Assembly: GCA_035578005.1 (NCBI GenBank)
Contig: DATJYK010000423.1
Coordinates: 1-64,000, forward strand
Source: Gp13-AA77 sp035578005
GTDB lineage: Bacteria > Acidobacteriota > Terriglobia > UBA7540
DNA: 64,000 bases
Reading direction: 5' to 3'
This document shows positions 23,330 to 32,941 of this stretch, piece by piece; the first letter of the stretch is position 1, and every line of letters starts with the position of its first letter. The notes below the pieces were generated by a model. That model was not told the DNA's origin. It ran no database searches and saw only the letters and a list, made by a program, of their open reading frames with translations. Position numbers and translations under genes: made by a program.

Positions 23330-25138
23330 TTGACCGATAAGATCACGCGTCGCGACCTGCTGAAGACCGCTGCAGCAGCCGGCTTGGGCCCGCTCGTCCA
23401 GCCCTCCGAAACCTTTTCCACCGTACACGCCCCGTCATCAGAGGTGTCAGGCGCGCCCGCTGCGGTCGCTTCCGATGCGGTCCTGCCGCTGGTGTCTACC
23501 GATGGTGTATTTGTCCCGCCTCGCGGCGAAAGCTTCATGAAATTCAGTTTCGATTTCCCGGAGCCCTCGGTGAATTTCGAGGGATTGCAGTTGGGCTTCC
23601 GGCTCTACACCTTTGAGAACACTTACGGCCTGGATCGCGAGTCGATGACGGTCGAAGAAAAGGACGGCGGGCTTGATGTCCAGTGTTCACAATTGGTGTG
23701 GGCGGGTGGCCAGCAGAAGTCACCGGGAAATTTGCATGCGCAACTGCGCCGTAACGGTTCGTTCGTCGAGTGGTCGGCAACGGCCGAGATGCAGCAGCCC
23801 ATCAAGTCGATCGCGGCCATTGTGCGTGGTGTGCCACGCGGCAAGATCTCCGTCGGCGGCAGCGGCTTTTTCGATCCCAAAGATAACGAGGTCCTCCTAG
23901 GGTATCCGTTCGGCGGGGGCTCGCTGTTCACGGCCCGCGTGATGAACACGCCCCTGGTTGTGATCCAGTCGGGTGAGGACGAGTTCTTCTTCCTCTCCGC
24001 GCTGCACGATCAGGTACGAGCTCATCGCTTCTACCTTCAGCCCGGCGAGAAAGGCTACCGCGCGGAACTGGTGTTCGAGCGCGGCGGCTGGGATAGAAGC
24101 CCAAGGATTGAAACTCCCATCTGGCGGGCCGGTCGCACATCCAGTGCTGACGCGGCGTTCAAACCACATTTCGAGCACCTGGAACGAGCCTTCGCCATCC
24201 CAGCCTGGGCCGATCGTCCGGACGTGCCCGGCTGGTTCCGCAAAGTCAAACTGGTGGTATCGCTGCACGGCATGCACTGGACCGGTTACATCTTCAACAC
24301 CTATGCGCGCCAGCTCGAGATTTTACGCTGGGTGGCCACCCAGATTCCACCGGCGCAGGTGCTGGTCTTTTTGCCGGCGTGGGATGGCCGTTACTACTGG
24401 AATTATCCGCTCTACGAGATTGACGTCAGGATGGGCGGTGAAACAGGTTACCAGCAGCTCATCGAACAGGGTCAGGCGCTAGGCTTTCACTTCATGCCGA
24501 TGTTTGGCACCAACGCGGCCAATCGGCTGCTGCCGATGTTCCCCAAGATCGCCGACGCCACTATGGCGCAGATCGATGGCGATGCCTTCAATCTGAACTG
24601 GGTGGATTGGGACAACGACCGCCACATGGAAGGCTGGCAGCCTTACATGAACCTCGGCGTTGATTCCTGGCGCGAGTGGCTGGCGGGACGCATCAGCGAG
24701 ATGATCGAGCGCTACCACGTGGACTCGTATTTTCTCGACATCGCGGGCGGCTGGGAGAACAACTCGAAGGCGGACACGCACGAAGGGACGCGGCGCCTCG
24801 TGGCCGATCTTCACCAGAAGTACCCTGCCGTTCTTTGCTGTGGCGAGATGCACTATGACGCCTTGATGGCGTTCATTCCGCTCTATCACGTCTTTTCCGA
24901 GCACGCCTATCCTGATGCTTTTCGCAAGTACTGCCGCGCCTTTCAGCACTTGAGCCATCCCGCGCCCGGCCGCGGATCGAGCGGAGTGCACGAATCCGGC
25001 TTCAGCCATTTCGATCCGCAAACGCTATCGCTCACACCGGAGCAGATTCCCACCATTACGGTCGTGGATGACACGTTTGACCACTATCGCGACGTGATGG
25101 CGCAGATCATTGCGCGGGCAAAGAAGAGAGACGAGTGA
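23330..25138 (+). CDS. Tat-exported TIM-barrel protein, glycosidase-like (hypothetical)
   Basis: About 602 residues. The open frame reaches back to 23273, but AGGGAGGGG precedes tandem TTG codons at 23327 and 23330, giving MTDKITRRDLLKTAAAAG, a Tat signal. Residues about 50-280 are beta-sandwich-like; the second half looks like a glycosidase barrel, with VLVFLPAWDGRYYWNYP, FHFMPMFGTNAANR, VDSYFLDIAGGWENNS (candidate catalytic Asp) and AVLCCGEMHYDAL (candidate Glu). I cannot assign a CAZy family; a DUF6259-like or GH13/36-clan relative is possible. Neighbours are GH127 and GH31, so action on the same polysaccharide is likely. Confidence 0.75.
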   Translation: MTDKITRRDLLKTAAAAGLGPLVQPSETFSTVHAPSSEVSGAPAAVASDAVLPLVSTDGVFVPPRGESFMKFSFDFPEPSVNFEGLQLGFRLYTFENTYGLDRESMTVEEKDGGLDVQCSQLVWAGGQQKSPGNLHAQLRRNGSFVEWSATAEMQQPIKSIAAIVRGVPRGKISVGGSGFFDPKDNEVLLGYPFGGGSLFTARVMNTPLVVIQSGEDEFFFLSALHDQVRAHRFYLQPGEKGYRAELVFERGGWDRSPRIETPIWRAGRTSSADAAFKPHFEHLERAFAIPAWADRPDVPGWFRKVKLVVSLHGMHWTGYIFNTYARQLEILRWVATQIPPAQVLVFLPAWDGRYYWNYPLYEIDVRMGGETGYQQLIEQGQALGFHFMPMFGTNAANRLLPMFPKIADATMAQIDGDAFNLNWVDWDNDRHMEGWQPYMNLGVDSWREWLAGRISEMIERYHVDSYFLDIAGGWENNSKADTHEGTRRLVADLHQKYPAVLCCGEMHYDALMAFIPLYHVFSEHAYPDAFRKYCRAFQHLSHPAPGRGSSGVHESGFSHFDPQTLSLTPEQIPTITVVDDTFDHYRDVMAQIIARAKKRDE

Positions 25139-25146
25139 AGAAACTG

Positions 25147-25231
25147 CTGGGAGCGCGGGCGTCTCGCCCGCACTCAATCTGAGGGCCGGGAGAGCAAGTT
25201 TGGACTGCGGGCGGGACGCCCGCGCTCCCAG
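25147..25231. repeat. Hairpin element, copy 1 (left of GH31)
   Basis: The 25-bp arms 25147-25171 and 25207-25231 are reverse complements with one mismatch; both contain GGGAGCGCGGGCG or its complement. The left arm is identical to that of the element at 27540-27660. It occupies most of the 117-base gap between the TIM-barrel and GH31 genes. Confidence 0.85.
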
Positions 25232-25255
25232 GCTCCTCAGCATGCGTTCCGACAC

Positions 25256-27520
25256 GTGTCAGTTGATCAGCCAAAACCCGGAGGCATGCCGCGCCGCGAT
25301 GCACTCCAACGCCTCGGAGTGGCTGGTGCCGGCGCGCTACTTGGCAGCGCCTTGCCCGCGGTCGCGCTCAACCAAGCCAGCGAAACCCCGATTCGACTCG
25401 CCGGCCACGAGGCGGAGCTTGTGATTACCCCCGTCAGCGCTGCGACCTTGCGCATCAGTCTGCTGCCCATCGAGAACGGACGAGCCATAGCTGTTCAAGA
25501 GAGCTTGGTGTTTGCTGATAATCAGTGGCCCGAGCCAACGGCACGAATCCGAAGCATAATCCAGCACCAGACGGTGGCGTGGCAGCAACGCAGGATTCAA
25601 GTCTCCGGTGATTCGTCGGCCTTGAAGCTGATGATTGAAGAAACCAAGCCGGCACAGACGCTCGTCGTGGACCTTGAAACGGGCGCGGTTCACTTTGCCC
25701 GCGAGGGAAGGATCTTCGGTCTGGGCGAAGGCGGCCCGCAGTTCGACCGGAGCGGCCAGTCGTATCCGATGAAGAACGGTGAGAGCGTTCCCGATCTCGC
25801 GGTCAACGGCGCGCGACTGCCCATTCCATGTTTGATCAGCACGGCGGGCTGGGCGCTGTTCTTTCATCTGCCGCTGGGCAGGTTCGATCTCAGCGCGGCG
25901 GAGGCGAAGGTCGAACCTCTCAATTCCGAATCGCCGCTCCCGCTGGACTTGTTTCTTGTGATGTCGGACAACCCGCCCGACATCATGAAGGAATACGCAA
26001 AGCTCACCGGCTTTCCACACTTACCGCCGCGATGGGCGCTTGGCTATCAGCAGTCGCATCGCACCTTGGCGAGCCGTGAGGAAGTGCTGGACGAAGCGAA
26101 GACTTTTCGTGAGAAGAAGCTGCCTTGCGACGCGCTGATCTATCTGGGCACCGGGTTTTGCCCATCCGGATGGAACACCGGTCACGGCTCATTCACGTTC
26201 AATTCTAACGTGTTTCCTGACCCGGGACCCATGATCCAGCAATTGGGGCAAGAGAACTTCAAGGTTGTGCTGCATGTCGTCAATCCACCGATGGGTCTGC
26301 ACGGCCGCGCCAGTGATACAGGCTCAGCAGCGGACGATGAAACCGACGCTGCGCGTTACTGGCAGAAGCACCTGGGTGTCTTCCGCCTGGGCGTGGCCGG
26401 CTGGTGGCCCGACGAAGGAGACGCGCTCGGGCCCATCGAGTGTCTGGTGCGTAACCGCATGTACTGGGAAGGACCGCAGCTCGAGCGTCCTAACGAGCGC
26501 CCGTATGCGCTCAATCGCAACGGCTACGCCGGTCTGCAACGCTACGGGTGGCTCTGGTCAGGCGATATCGACTCCACCTGGGAAGTCCTGCGCGCGCAGA
26601 TCGCGGTCGGGATTAACACGGGACTGAGCGGTATTCCTCTTTGGGGCACGGACACAGGTGGCTTCGTGACCACCCCCGAATTGACCGGCGAGCTGTACGC
26701 CCGCTGGTTTCAGTTCAGCGCCTTCTGCCCTCTGTTTCGCTCGCACGGCCGAACCTGGAAGCTTCGGCTGCCGTGGCAATGGAACACGGGTGACTATGGC
26801 CCAACAGAACTGAACAGCTATCACGGCAAGGCAGGTCTGCCCGATCCGAAGGAACTGCACAATCCCGAGATCGAACCCATCTGCCGCAAGTATCTCGAAT
26901 TGCGCTGGCGCCTGATGCCGTACACCTACAGTGTTGTGCGCGAGTCCCACGATACCGGTCTGCCGATCATGCGTGCACTATGGCTGCACTATCCGAATGA
27001 CTCACGCGCAGTGGAGCATAGCGACGAATATCTGTGGGGCCGGGATATCCTGGTAGCGCCGGTGACCGAGGGGGGAGCCACAAAGCGTGAGGTCTACCTG
27101 CCGCCCGGCCTGTGGCGGGACTTCTGGACGGAGAAAGAAGTCGAGGGAGGACGCACGATCTCACGAGAGGTCGATCTCGCAACTTTGCCACTGTACGTTC
27201 GGGCGGGGGCCGTGGTGCCGACAGGCCCCGTGCAGCAATATTCCGGCGAGGTTCGGGACGAGCCTATGCAATTCACGATCTACCCGGGAGCCGACGGCGA
27301 GTTTGAGCTGTACGAAGATGATGGCGTCAGCTTCGAATATGAGCATGGTCACTTCACACGCCTGCGCGCACAATGGAACAACAGCCATCGTCAACTGACG
27401 CTGAGTTCGTTGGAAGGATTGCGCCCTTCGGAGCCCCGCCCGTTCAATTTCAGAGTTGCGGGCGAGTCGCAGACAAAGCAGTTTGGGTTCGATGGAACAA
27501 CGCTCACAGTCCGGCTATGA
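25256..27520 (+). CDS. GH31 family alpha-glycosidase, Tat-exported
   Basis: 754 residues from GTG 25256; ATG 25286, which opens MPRRDALQRLGVAGAGALLG directly, is the alternative, but its GGAGG lies only one base away. The GH31 catalytic residues are clear: nucleophile Asp386 in AGWWPDEGD and acid/base Asp437 in WSGDIDSTWE, 51 residues apart as usual. Around them are GIPLWGTDTGGF and CPLFRSHG, and a C-terminal beta-domain (LPLYVRAGAVVP). Family activities are alpha-glucosidase, alpha-xylosidase and others. The gene is bracketed by two nearly identical hairpin elements. Confidence 0.92.
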   Translation: MSVDQPKPGGMPRRDALQRLGVAGAGALLGSALPAVALNQASETPIRLAGHEAELVITPVSAATLRISLLPIENGRAIAVQESLVFADNQWPEPTARIRSIIQHQTVAWQQRRIQVSGDSSALKLMIEETKPAQTLVVDLETGAVHFAREGRIFGLGEGGPQFDRSGQSYPMKNGESVPDLAVNGARLPIPCLISTAGWALFFHLPLGRFDLSAAEAKVEPLNSESPLPLDLFLVMSDNPPDIMKEYAKLTGFPHLPPRWALGYQQSHRTLASREEVLDEAKTFREKKLPCDALIYLGTGFCPSGWNTGHGSFTFNSNVFPDPGPMIQQLGQENFKVVLHVVNPPMGLHGRASDTGSAADDETDAARYWQKHLGVFRLGVAGWWPDEGDALGPIECLVRNRMYWEGPQLERPNERPYALNRNGYAGLQRYGWLWSGDIDSTWEVLRAQIAVGINTGLSGIPLWGTDTGGFVTTPELTGELYARWFQFSAFCPLFRSHGRTWKLRLPWQWNTGDYGPTELNSYHGKAGLPDPKELHNPEIEPICRKYLELRWRLMPYTYSVVRESHDTGLPIMRALWLHYPNDSRAVEHSDEYLWGRDILVAPVTEGGATKREVYLPPGLWRDFWTEKEVEGGRTISREVDLATLPLYVRAGAVVPTGPVQQYSGEVRDEPMQFTIYPGADGEFELYEDDGVSFEYEHGHFTRLRAQWNNSHRQLTLSSLEGLRPSEPRPFNFRVAGESQTKQFGFDGTTLTVRL

Positions 27521-27539
27521 GCACTTGCAAGCCTGATTC

Positions 27540-27660
27540 CTGGGAGCGCGGGCGTCTCGCCCGCTTTCACCGCGGATGCCCTAAAACTGACCGAGCGTCC
27601 ACCGAGGCTAACACGGCGCAGCTTGGTACAGAAGAGCGGGCGAGACGCCCGCGCTCCCAG
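27540..27660. repeat. Hairpin element, copy 2 (right of GH31)
   Basis: Perfect 25-bp inverted arms at 27540-27564 and 27636-27660 with a 71-base loop. It fills the gap between the convergent GH31 and TPR genes, where it could act as a two-way terminator, although no T-runs follow the arms. Confidence 0.88.
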
Positions 27661-27661
27661 C

Positions 27662-29221
27662 TTAACGACGTGTTAGGTTCTGCTTCGCGAGTTGCAAATC
27701 CTTCCTAGCCTGCGCATCATCCGGGTTCCAAGCGAGTATCGCTGTGGATTCCGCGATCACAGACTGCCAATCACCCGAAGCGAGAGCGGCTTTGGCGAGT
27801 TCCCGATGGGCTTCGGCCAGGCTGGGCGCAAGGTTGGCGGCGCGCCGGAATTCTGCGAGGGCGCCCGCTTTGTCGTCGGTTCGCTCCAAGGCCAGGCCCA
27901 GTTGTAAGTGCGCCTGCGCATCATCGTCTTTCAGCTCGATCGCGCGCCGCAGTTCCTGAACGGCTTCGGCATCATGCGAGCCCTTCCGCAGCAGAGCGCG
28001 AGCCAGTTGTAAGTGAGCGTCCGGGTATTCCGGACTGAGCGCCACCGCCTGGCGTAGCTCGTCGAGGGCTGTGTCGAGCGCGCCCGCGCGCAGGTGATCC
28101 GCCGCCGACCCCAATAGAACCCTTGATTGCCCGGCGTTGCGCTCGAGCTCTTTCAGCCGATCCGCCTCGGCCTGCTCCCGGTCCGCTGCCTGATTGTTGC
28201 CCGCCTTGGCCAGCACCTCGGCGAGCGCAGTGTGTGAAGCAGCGTCATAGGGATTGAGGTCGATGGAGCGGTTGAGCTCAGCAAGCGCTCCGTTAGTGTC
28301 ATTCAGCTTCAGCAACACGGAGCCTAGGTAATAGTGAGCCTGCGCGTCACGCGGATCGAGATCGGAGGCGACCTTGAGCTCCGTGCGCGCGCCCTGATAG
28401 TTGCCCTGCTGCCTCAGGATGACACCGAGCTGCCGGTGTGAAACGGCTGATTTCGGATCGATGTTCAGCACTCGCCTGAATTCCGAAGCGGCGTCTTCGA
28501 AGTCACCTTTGATGCGTAGCGCTTCGCCCAGCGAGTAATGGTACTGAGCGTTCCCGGGCACCAGCTCAGTTGCCCTCCGTAAGTCACGAATGCCCGCCTC
28601 CAACTCCTGGCGCTCGATCTCGATCTCACCCAGCACCAAGAGCGCCTGCGCATAATCGGGCTTGTGGGTGTTAGCCGCGCGCAAGGCGTCAACCGCTGAT
28701 CGCAGCTCGCCCGTTTGGCGCAACTCGATCCCCAGATTGTAGAGCGCCTCAGCGAGGAATGGAGGATTCTCCGTCACAGTCTGGCGCAGCAAGGCGATGG
28801 CGCCTTGCAAGTCCCCGAGCGTCCAGCAAGCCGCACTGAGGGCATAGCGGACGCTGACGTCGCCAGGGTCCAGGCGCAGGACGGTTTCGAACTCCGGAAT
28901 CGCTCGTCGTGTCTCGCCCGTGCGCTGATAGGACAAGGCAAGGTGATAATGAGCGTCGGCAAAATCAGGCGAAAGGCTGGCCGCCTTGGTGAACTCGGCC
29001 ACGGCTTCGGAAGTTCTACTGCCCTCAGCCAAAGCTACTCCAAGCTGATCGTGCGCCAAAGGGTCGGACGGGTGGGCCTGGACGGTGGCCACGAGCTGAT
29101 CGAGCGCGCCGCTCGCAACCTGCGCCCAGCTATTGAGATTTACACACCCAAGTATTAACCCAATGTTTAGAATCGATCGTGTTGTGCGCGCAAGTACGGT
29201 CGTGCCAGTTTTCTTACGCAT
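27662..29221 (-). CDS. Exported TPR protein
   Basis: 519 residues. A basic start and hydrophobic stretch (TRSILNIGLILGCVNLNSWA) suggest a signal peptide with cleavage before residue 35. The rest is almost wholly TPRs of 34 residues: for example DPLAHDQLGVALAEGSRTSE, ADAHYHLALSYQRTGETRRA, DAQAHYYLGSVLLKLNDTNG and ASHTALAEVLAKAGNNQAAD, about 13 repeats. There is no catalytic domain, so it is a scaffold or binding protein in the periplasm. It faces the TonB receptor across a 335-base divergent region, which may hold promoters for both. Confidence 0.88.
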   Translation of the reverse strand: MRKKTGTTVLARTTRSILNIGLILGCVNLNSWAQVASGALDQLVATVQAHPSDPLAHDQLGVALAEGSRTSEAVAEFTKAASLSPDFADAHYHLALSYQRTGETRRAIPEFETVLRLDPGDVSVRYALSAACWTLGDLQGAIALLRQTVTENPPFLAEALYNLGIELRQTGELRSAVDALRAANTHKPDYAQALLVLGEIEIERQELEAGIRDLRRATELVPGNAQYHYSLGEALRIKGDFEDAASEFRRVLNIDPKSAVSHRQLGVILRQQGNYQGARTELKVASDLDPRDAQAHYYLGSVLLKLNDTNGALAELNRSIDLNPYDAASHTALAEVLAKAGNNQAADREQAEADRLKELERNAGQSRVLLGSAADHLRAGALDTALDELRQAVALSPEYPDAHLQLARALLRKGSHDAEAVQELRRAIELKDDDAQAHLQLGLALERTDDKAGALAEFRRAANLAPSLAEAHRELAKAALASGDWQSVIAESTAILAWNPDDAQARKDLQLAKQNLTRR

Positions 29222-29341
29222 TTATGCCATCTTACCTCAGCTCCGCGGAGAACACGGACGTCCGACGGTGGTCTCGAGTAGGCGTGCCGACTCACATGGG
29301 ATCTTCATAATAGGGAATGATTAGTTGCTCTAAAAAATCGC

Positions 29342-29371
29342 TTGACAGCAATAACGGGGTGGTACTAAATT
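29342..29371 (+). promoter_or_regulatory. Sigma70-like promoter for the TonB receptor
   Basis: TTGACA at 29342-29347, then 18 bases, then TAAATT at 29366-29371, about 185 bases before the receptor start, so there would be a long leader. The rest of the 335-base divergent gap (29222-29556) holds no gene that I can see; its AT-rich part (29300-29350) may also serve the TPR gene on the other strand. Confidence 0.55.
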
Positions 29372-29556
29372 CACAAAGCCGGCAGCGTATACAAAAATGG
29401 ATACCGTGGAGGCGGGATCGTCGGGTTGCGGTAGTGGGTTAAGCGCTTACGCTTTGAGCGCGAGCACGATCATAACAAGAGCGCACCAGGCGCCCGGAAG
29501 TGCGTCGGAAGGGTCAATTGAGTTCGTAAGAACCGCAAAACGAGGGGAGACCCGCA

Positions 29557-32500
29557 ATGAGACTATCTCGACTTGTGATCGCGGCGGCTTGCGCCGCTCT
29601 CCTGGTGACCGTTGTCCCGAACTGGGCGTTTGCACAGTTCACCAGTAGTATTACAGGAACCGTTTTTGACCCTTCAGGCGCCGCGGTGCCTGGCGCCACG
29701 GTGAACGTGGCGGAGCTTAGCACCGGTGTAATCCACACGGCCACGAGTTCCTCCGCGGGCATCTTTCGCATAGCCGCGCTGCCCGCCGGAACGTTCAGAA
29801 TCACCGTCGAGGCAAAAGGGTTTGAGACCTGGGTGCTCGACAATGTCACGGTGCAAAGTGCTGAAACTCGCACTGTCAGTGTCGAACTCAAGTTAGGCGC
29901 TGCCGCCACCAGCGTAACGGTCTCAGCCGAAGTAGCGTCTCAGGTGAATCTCACTTCCGGCGCGGTCTCCGGCCAGATTAACGAGACCAAGGTGCATGAC
30001 CTGCCCCTGGTAGGCCGCAACATGTATAGCTTGGTGGTGCTCACTCCTGGTGTGACCGGCACGCCCAGCGGCGGTGGTCAGGCTTATGCCCAGGCCACGG
30101 CCGATATTTTTAATGCCGAATACGGCGTGAACATGAACGCCAACGGGCAGCGAGCGGAGTCCAATAACTTCCAAGTGGACTCAGCCGACGTTAACGGAGG
30201 TCCCCGCGGCGGCGTCACTAATCTCACGCCAAACGCGGACTCCATTCAGGAAGTCAGTATTCTCACCAATAACTTCTCCGCAGAATATGGCCGGAACGCC
30301 GGGGCTATCGTACAGGTAGCCACTAAAGCTGGTACCAACCAGTTTCACGGGACGCTGAGCTGGTTCCACAGCGACACGGCCTTGAACTCCCGCACGATTT
30401 ATCAATCCACCGCGCCAAGCTTTGTGAGAAACGAAGGCGCATGGACGCTGGGCGGGCCCATCCGTAAAGATAAAGATTTCGCTTTCGGGTCGATGGACTT
30501 CCTGCGCTCGAGCGTAGGCGACGCCTTCCCGTCCCAGATCTTCACCCCAGACTTTATCAATTACTTGAAGGGTAACTACCCCAACAATGTTTCCACGCAA
30601 GTGCTCACCCAATTCCCGACCAGTTTTGAGCCCAACCGTAATTTCCTCACTGCCGGGAGTATTCAAGCATCGAGTTGCACAGGGGCAACGCCGATCAGCA
30701 CGCCGGTTGGCACGCTACCTTGCAATTTTCCGGTGGCTGGGACGGGTGACTTTTCCACCAGCATCTTCAGGAATGGCATTCAGTGGAGCGCTCGTGTGGA
30801 CCACAACTGGAATGATTTCAAGGACCACCTCTACGGCAGCGTTTACCGTACCACACGGCAGACGGTGGAGTTTGCCTCGCCCAGCGTTTACTACCCTGCT
30901 TTCAGTCCGGCTGAGCCTCAGTACACAATGCTGATTAACCTGAACTGGAGCCACACCATCAACGATCACTTTGTGAACCAGATGACGGGGGCGTACACCC
31001 GCACCTTCGGCAACGACATTTGCGACCATTGCGAAGTGCCTGCCACGAGCGTCGGCGATGGTACGGCGACCCCAGGCAATGGATTTTTTGGGCTCTTTAA
31101 GCAGAACAATTACGAATGGAAGGACGTGGCCGCGCTCACCACCGGCATCCACAACTTTAAATTCGGCGCCAACGTGGCCAGACACCACGATGACGAGCTC
31201 TTTACCGGCAACACCGAGCGTCCCAGCTTCTTCTTCGTCAACTCGCTGACCTACGCCGCAGACCAAGCCTTTTCCGAGTCCAACATCGCCATCGACCCTC
31301 GGACCGGCGAGCAGAAAGCAGTCAACGTCGACTTCGCTTACCGCAGCACCGACTTGGGCTATTTCCTGCAGGACGATATCAAGGTGAGGCCGAATCTTAC
31401 ACTGAACGCGGGCATTCGATCCGACATCTTCACAGGTCCCACCGAAAGATTTGACCGGCTCAACAACATTAGTTTCCTTAACGGAGGCGACACTTACCAG
31501 GAGCGCTTTGCAAACGCATCGATGCAGCACACTGCAGCCTTGTGGCATACGCGCCTCAACAACTTCGCGCCCCGTTTGGGATTTGCCTGGGACCCCAGCA
31601 AGCGCGGGAAATTCTCCATTCGGGGCGGCTTCGGCCTGTTCTATGACCGTCCTACACAGCAGCTCTATACCGGCGACCGCTCCAACCTGCCCTACGCCGC
31701 CGTCGCCACCGCCTGCGTCTGTCAACCCCCGACCCAGCCGGCCTATGGTTTGGGCGCCTCCGGGCAATCGCCCTTTAACTTCCCCGTGGTACCAGGGATT
31801 ACATCGGGCCTCGACGCCAAGAACGGCAACCCAAGTGCCCCGGCTTTCCAGGAAACCACGGACGCACATCTGCAGACTCAGTACGGTGAGAACTGGTCAT
31901 TCAGTATTCAATACGAAGTGCTTCCCGGCTGGGTCGCAGAAGCGGCCTACCTGGGCTCGCAAGGCCATCACCTCTACGCGGGCTACGACGTTAACCGTTA
32001 CGCCGGCAGCCTCATCCAGAACAACGGCAACTTCGTCCGCTTGAACACCAGTTTCGCCGGCATGGACTACGGACAAGCCAACTTTAACTCGTCTTATAAC
32101 GGCGGAACTCTCGCCATTCATAACCGGAGCTTTAGCAAGGGAATCAATTTCCAGGCCGCCTACACCTATGGAAAGGCAATCGACCAAGCCGGCAGCTACG
32201 GACCGGGCCTTGGCGTTGTCGATGCAGTGCAGCCGAATCTGCAGCGTGGCCTGGGGGACGCTGACGTACGCGAACGGCTCTCCTTCAGCGTGCTCTGGCG
32301 CCTGCCGCATATCAACAGCAACTCGGCATGGGCCAACGCTTTGGTGAACGGCTGGCAGGTAAGCAACATCACCATCCTGCAGTCCGGAGTGCCTTACACC
32401 GTCTTTTGCGACGCACCCTTCAACGCAGTTTTTGATTCGTCCGGCAACGTGGTTGGCAACACCGGCTGCGATTTCAATGCCGATGGCTTCAACTATGATT

Positions 32501-32907
32501 TTCCGATGGGGCCCGCCAACTACCACAAGTATAACGGCCTCTCGCGTTCCCAGTTTATCAAGGGAGGTATCTTCGGCTGCGCCACCAATGCTTCAGGCTT
32601 CGTGCCGCTCTGTCCGAACACATTCCCAACGCCGGGTTTGGGGCAGGAGGGAGCCCTGGGTCGCAACACCTTCATCGGACCCGGGTTTGCCAACACGGAC
32701 CTCTCATTACTGAAGGAGAACAAGATCCCCTGGTTCGTCGGCCACGAAGGCGCGATTCTGCAAATTCGAGCCGAGTTCTACAACGCCTTCAATCGAGTCA
32801 ATCTTTCGGGTGTGAGCAGCGACCTCACAAACCCGGCTACGCTCGGGCAAGCAAACGGGACCTTCCCCGCGCGCGATATCCAGTTGGGACTTCGAATTCA
32901 ATTTTAG
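29557..32907 (+). CDS. TonB-dependent receptor, Oar-like, with carboxypeptidase-regulatory domain
   Basis: 1116 residues, ATG 29557 after GAGGGGAG. Signal peptide MRLSRLVIAAACAALLVTVV with cleavage after WAFA. Residues about 30-115 form a carboxypeptidase-regulatory-like beta domain (SITGTVFDPSGAAVPGATV). A plug-like region follows (VHDLPLVGRNMYSLVVLTPG), then a long beta-barrel that ends in RDIQLGLRIQF with the terminal Phe needed for outer-membrane insertion. Such receptors are abundant in Acidobacteria and are thought to import oligosaccharides or peptides using TonB energy. Context among GH127, GH31, GH3 and GH51 genes points to glycans. Confidence 0.93.
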   Translation: MRLSRLVIAAACAALLVTVVPNWAFAQFTSSITGTVFDPSGAAVPGATVNVAELSTGVIHTATSSSAGIFRIAALPAGTFRITVEAKGFETWVLDNVTVQSAETRTVSVELKLGAAATSVTVSAEVASQVNLTSGAVSGQINETKVHDLPLVGRNMYSLVVLTPGVTGTPSGGGQAYAQATADIFNAEYGVNMNANGQRAESNNFQVDSADVNGGPRGGVTNLTPNADSIQEVSILTNNFSAEYGRNAGAIVQVATKAGTNQFHGTLSWFHSDTALNSRTIYQSTAPSFVRNEGAWTLGGPIRKDKDFAFGSMDFLRSSVGDAFPSQIFTPDFINYLKGNYPNNVSTQVLTQFPTSFEPNRNFLTAGSIQASSCTGATPISTPVGTLPCNFPVAGTGDFSTSIFRNGIQWSARVDHNWNDFKDHLYGSVYRTTRQTVEFASPSVYYPAFSPAEPQYTMLINLNWSHTINDHFVNQMTGAYTRTFGNDICDHCEVPATSVGDGTATPGNGFFGLFKQNNYEWKDVAALTTGIHNFKFGANVARHHDDELFTGNTERPSFFFVNSLTYAADQAFSESNIAIDPRTGEQKAVNVDFAYRSTDLGYFLQDDIKVRPNLTLNAGIRSDIFTGPTERFDRLNNISFLNGGDTYQERFANASMQHTAALWHTRLNNFAPRLGFAWDPSKRGKFSIRGGFGLFYDRPTQQLYTGDRSNLPYAAVATACVCQPPTQPAYGLGASGQSPFNFPVVPGITSGLDAKNGNPSAPAFQETTDAHLQTQYGENWSFSIQYEVLPGWVAEAAYLGSQGHHLYAGYDVNRYAGSLIQNNGNFVRLNTSFAGMDYGQANFNSSYNGGTLAIHNRSFSKGINFQAAYTYGKAIDQAGSYGPGLGVVDAVQPNLQRGLGDADVRERLSFSVLWRLPHINSNSAWANALVNGWQVSNITILQSGVPYTVFCDAPFNAVFDSSGNVVGNTGCDFNADGFNYDFPMGPANYHKYNGLSRSQFIKGGIFGCATNASGFVPLCPNTFPTPGLGQEGALGRNTFIGPGFANTDLSLLKENKIPWFVGHEGAILQIRAEFYNAFNRVNLSGVSSDLTNPATLGQANGTFPARDIQLGLRIQF

Positions 32908-32941
32908 GAGAGCCGACGGGCGAGTCGCATCGAAGGCAGAC

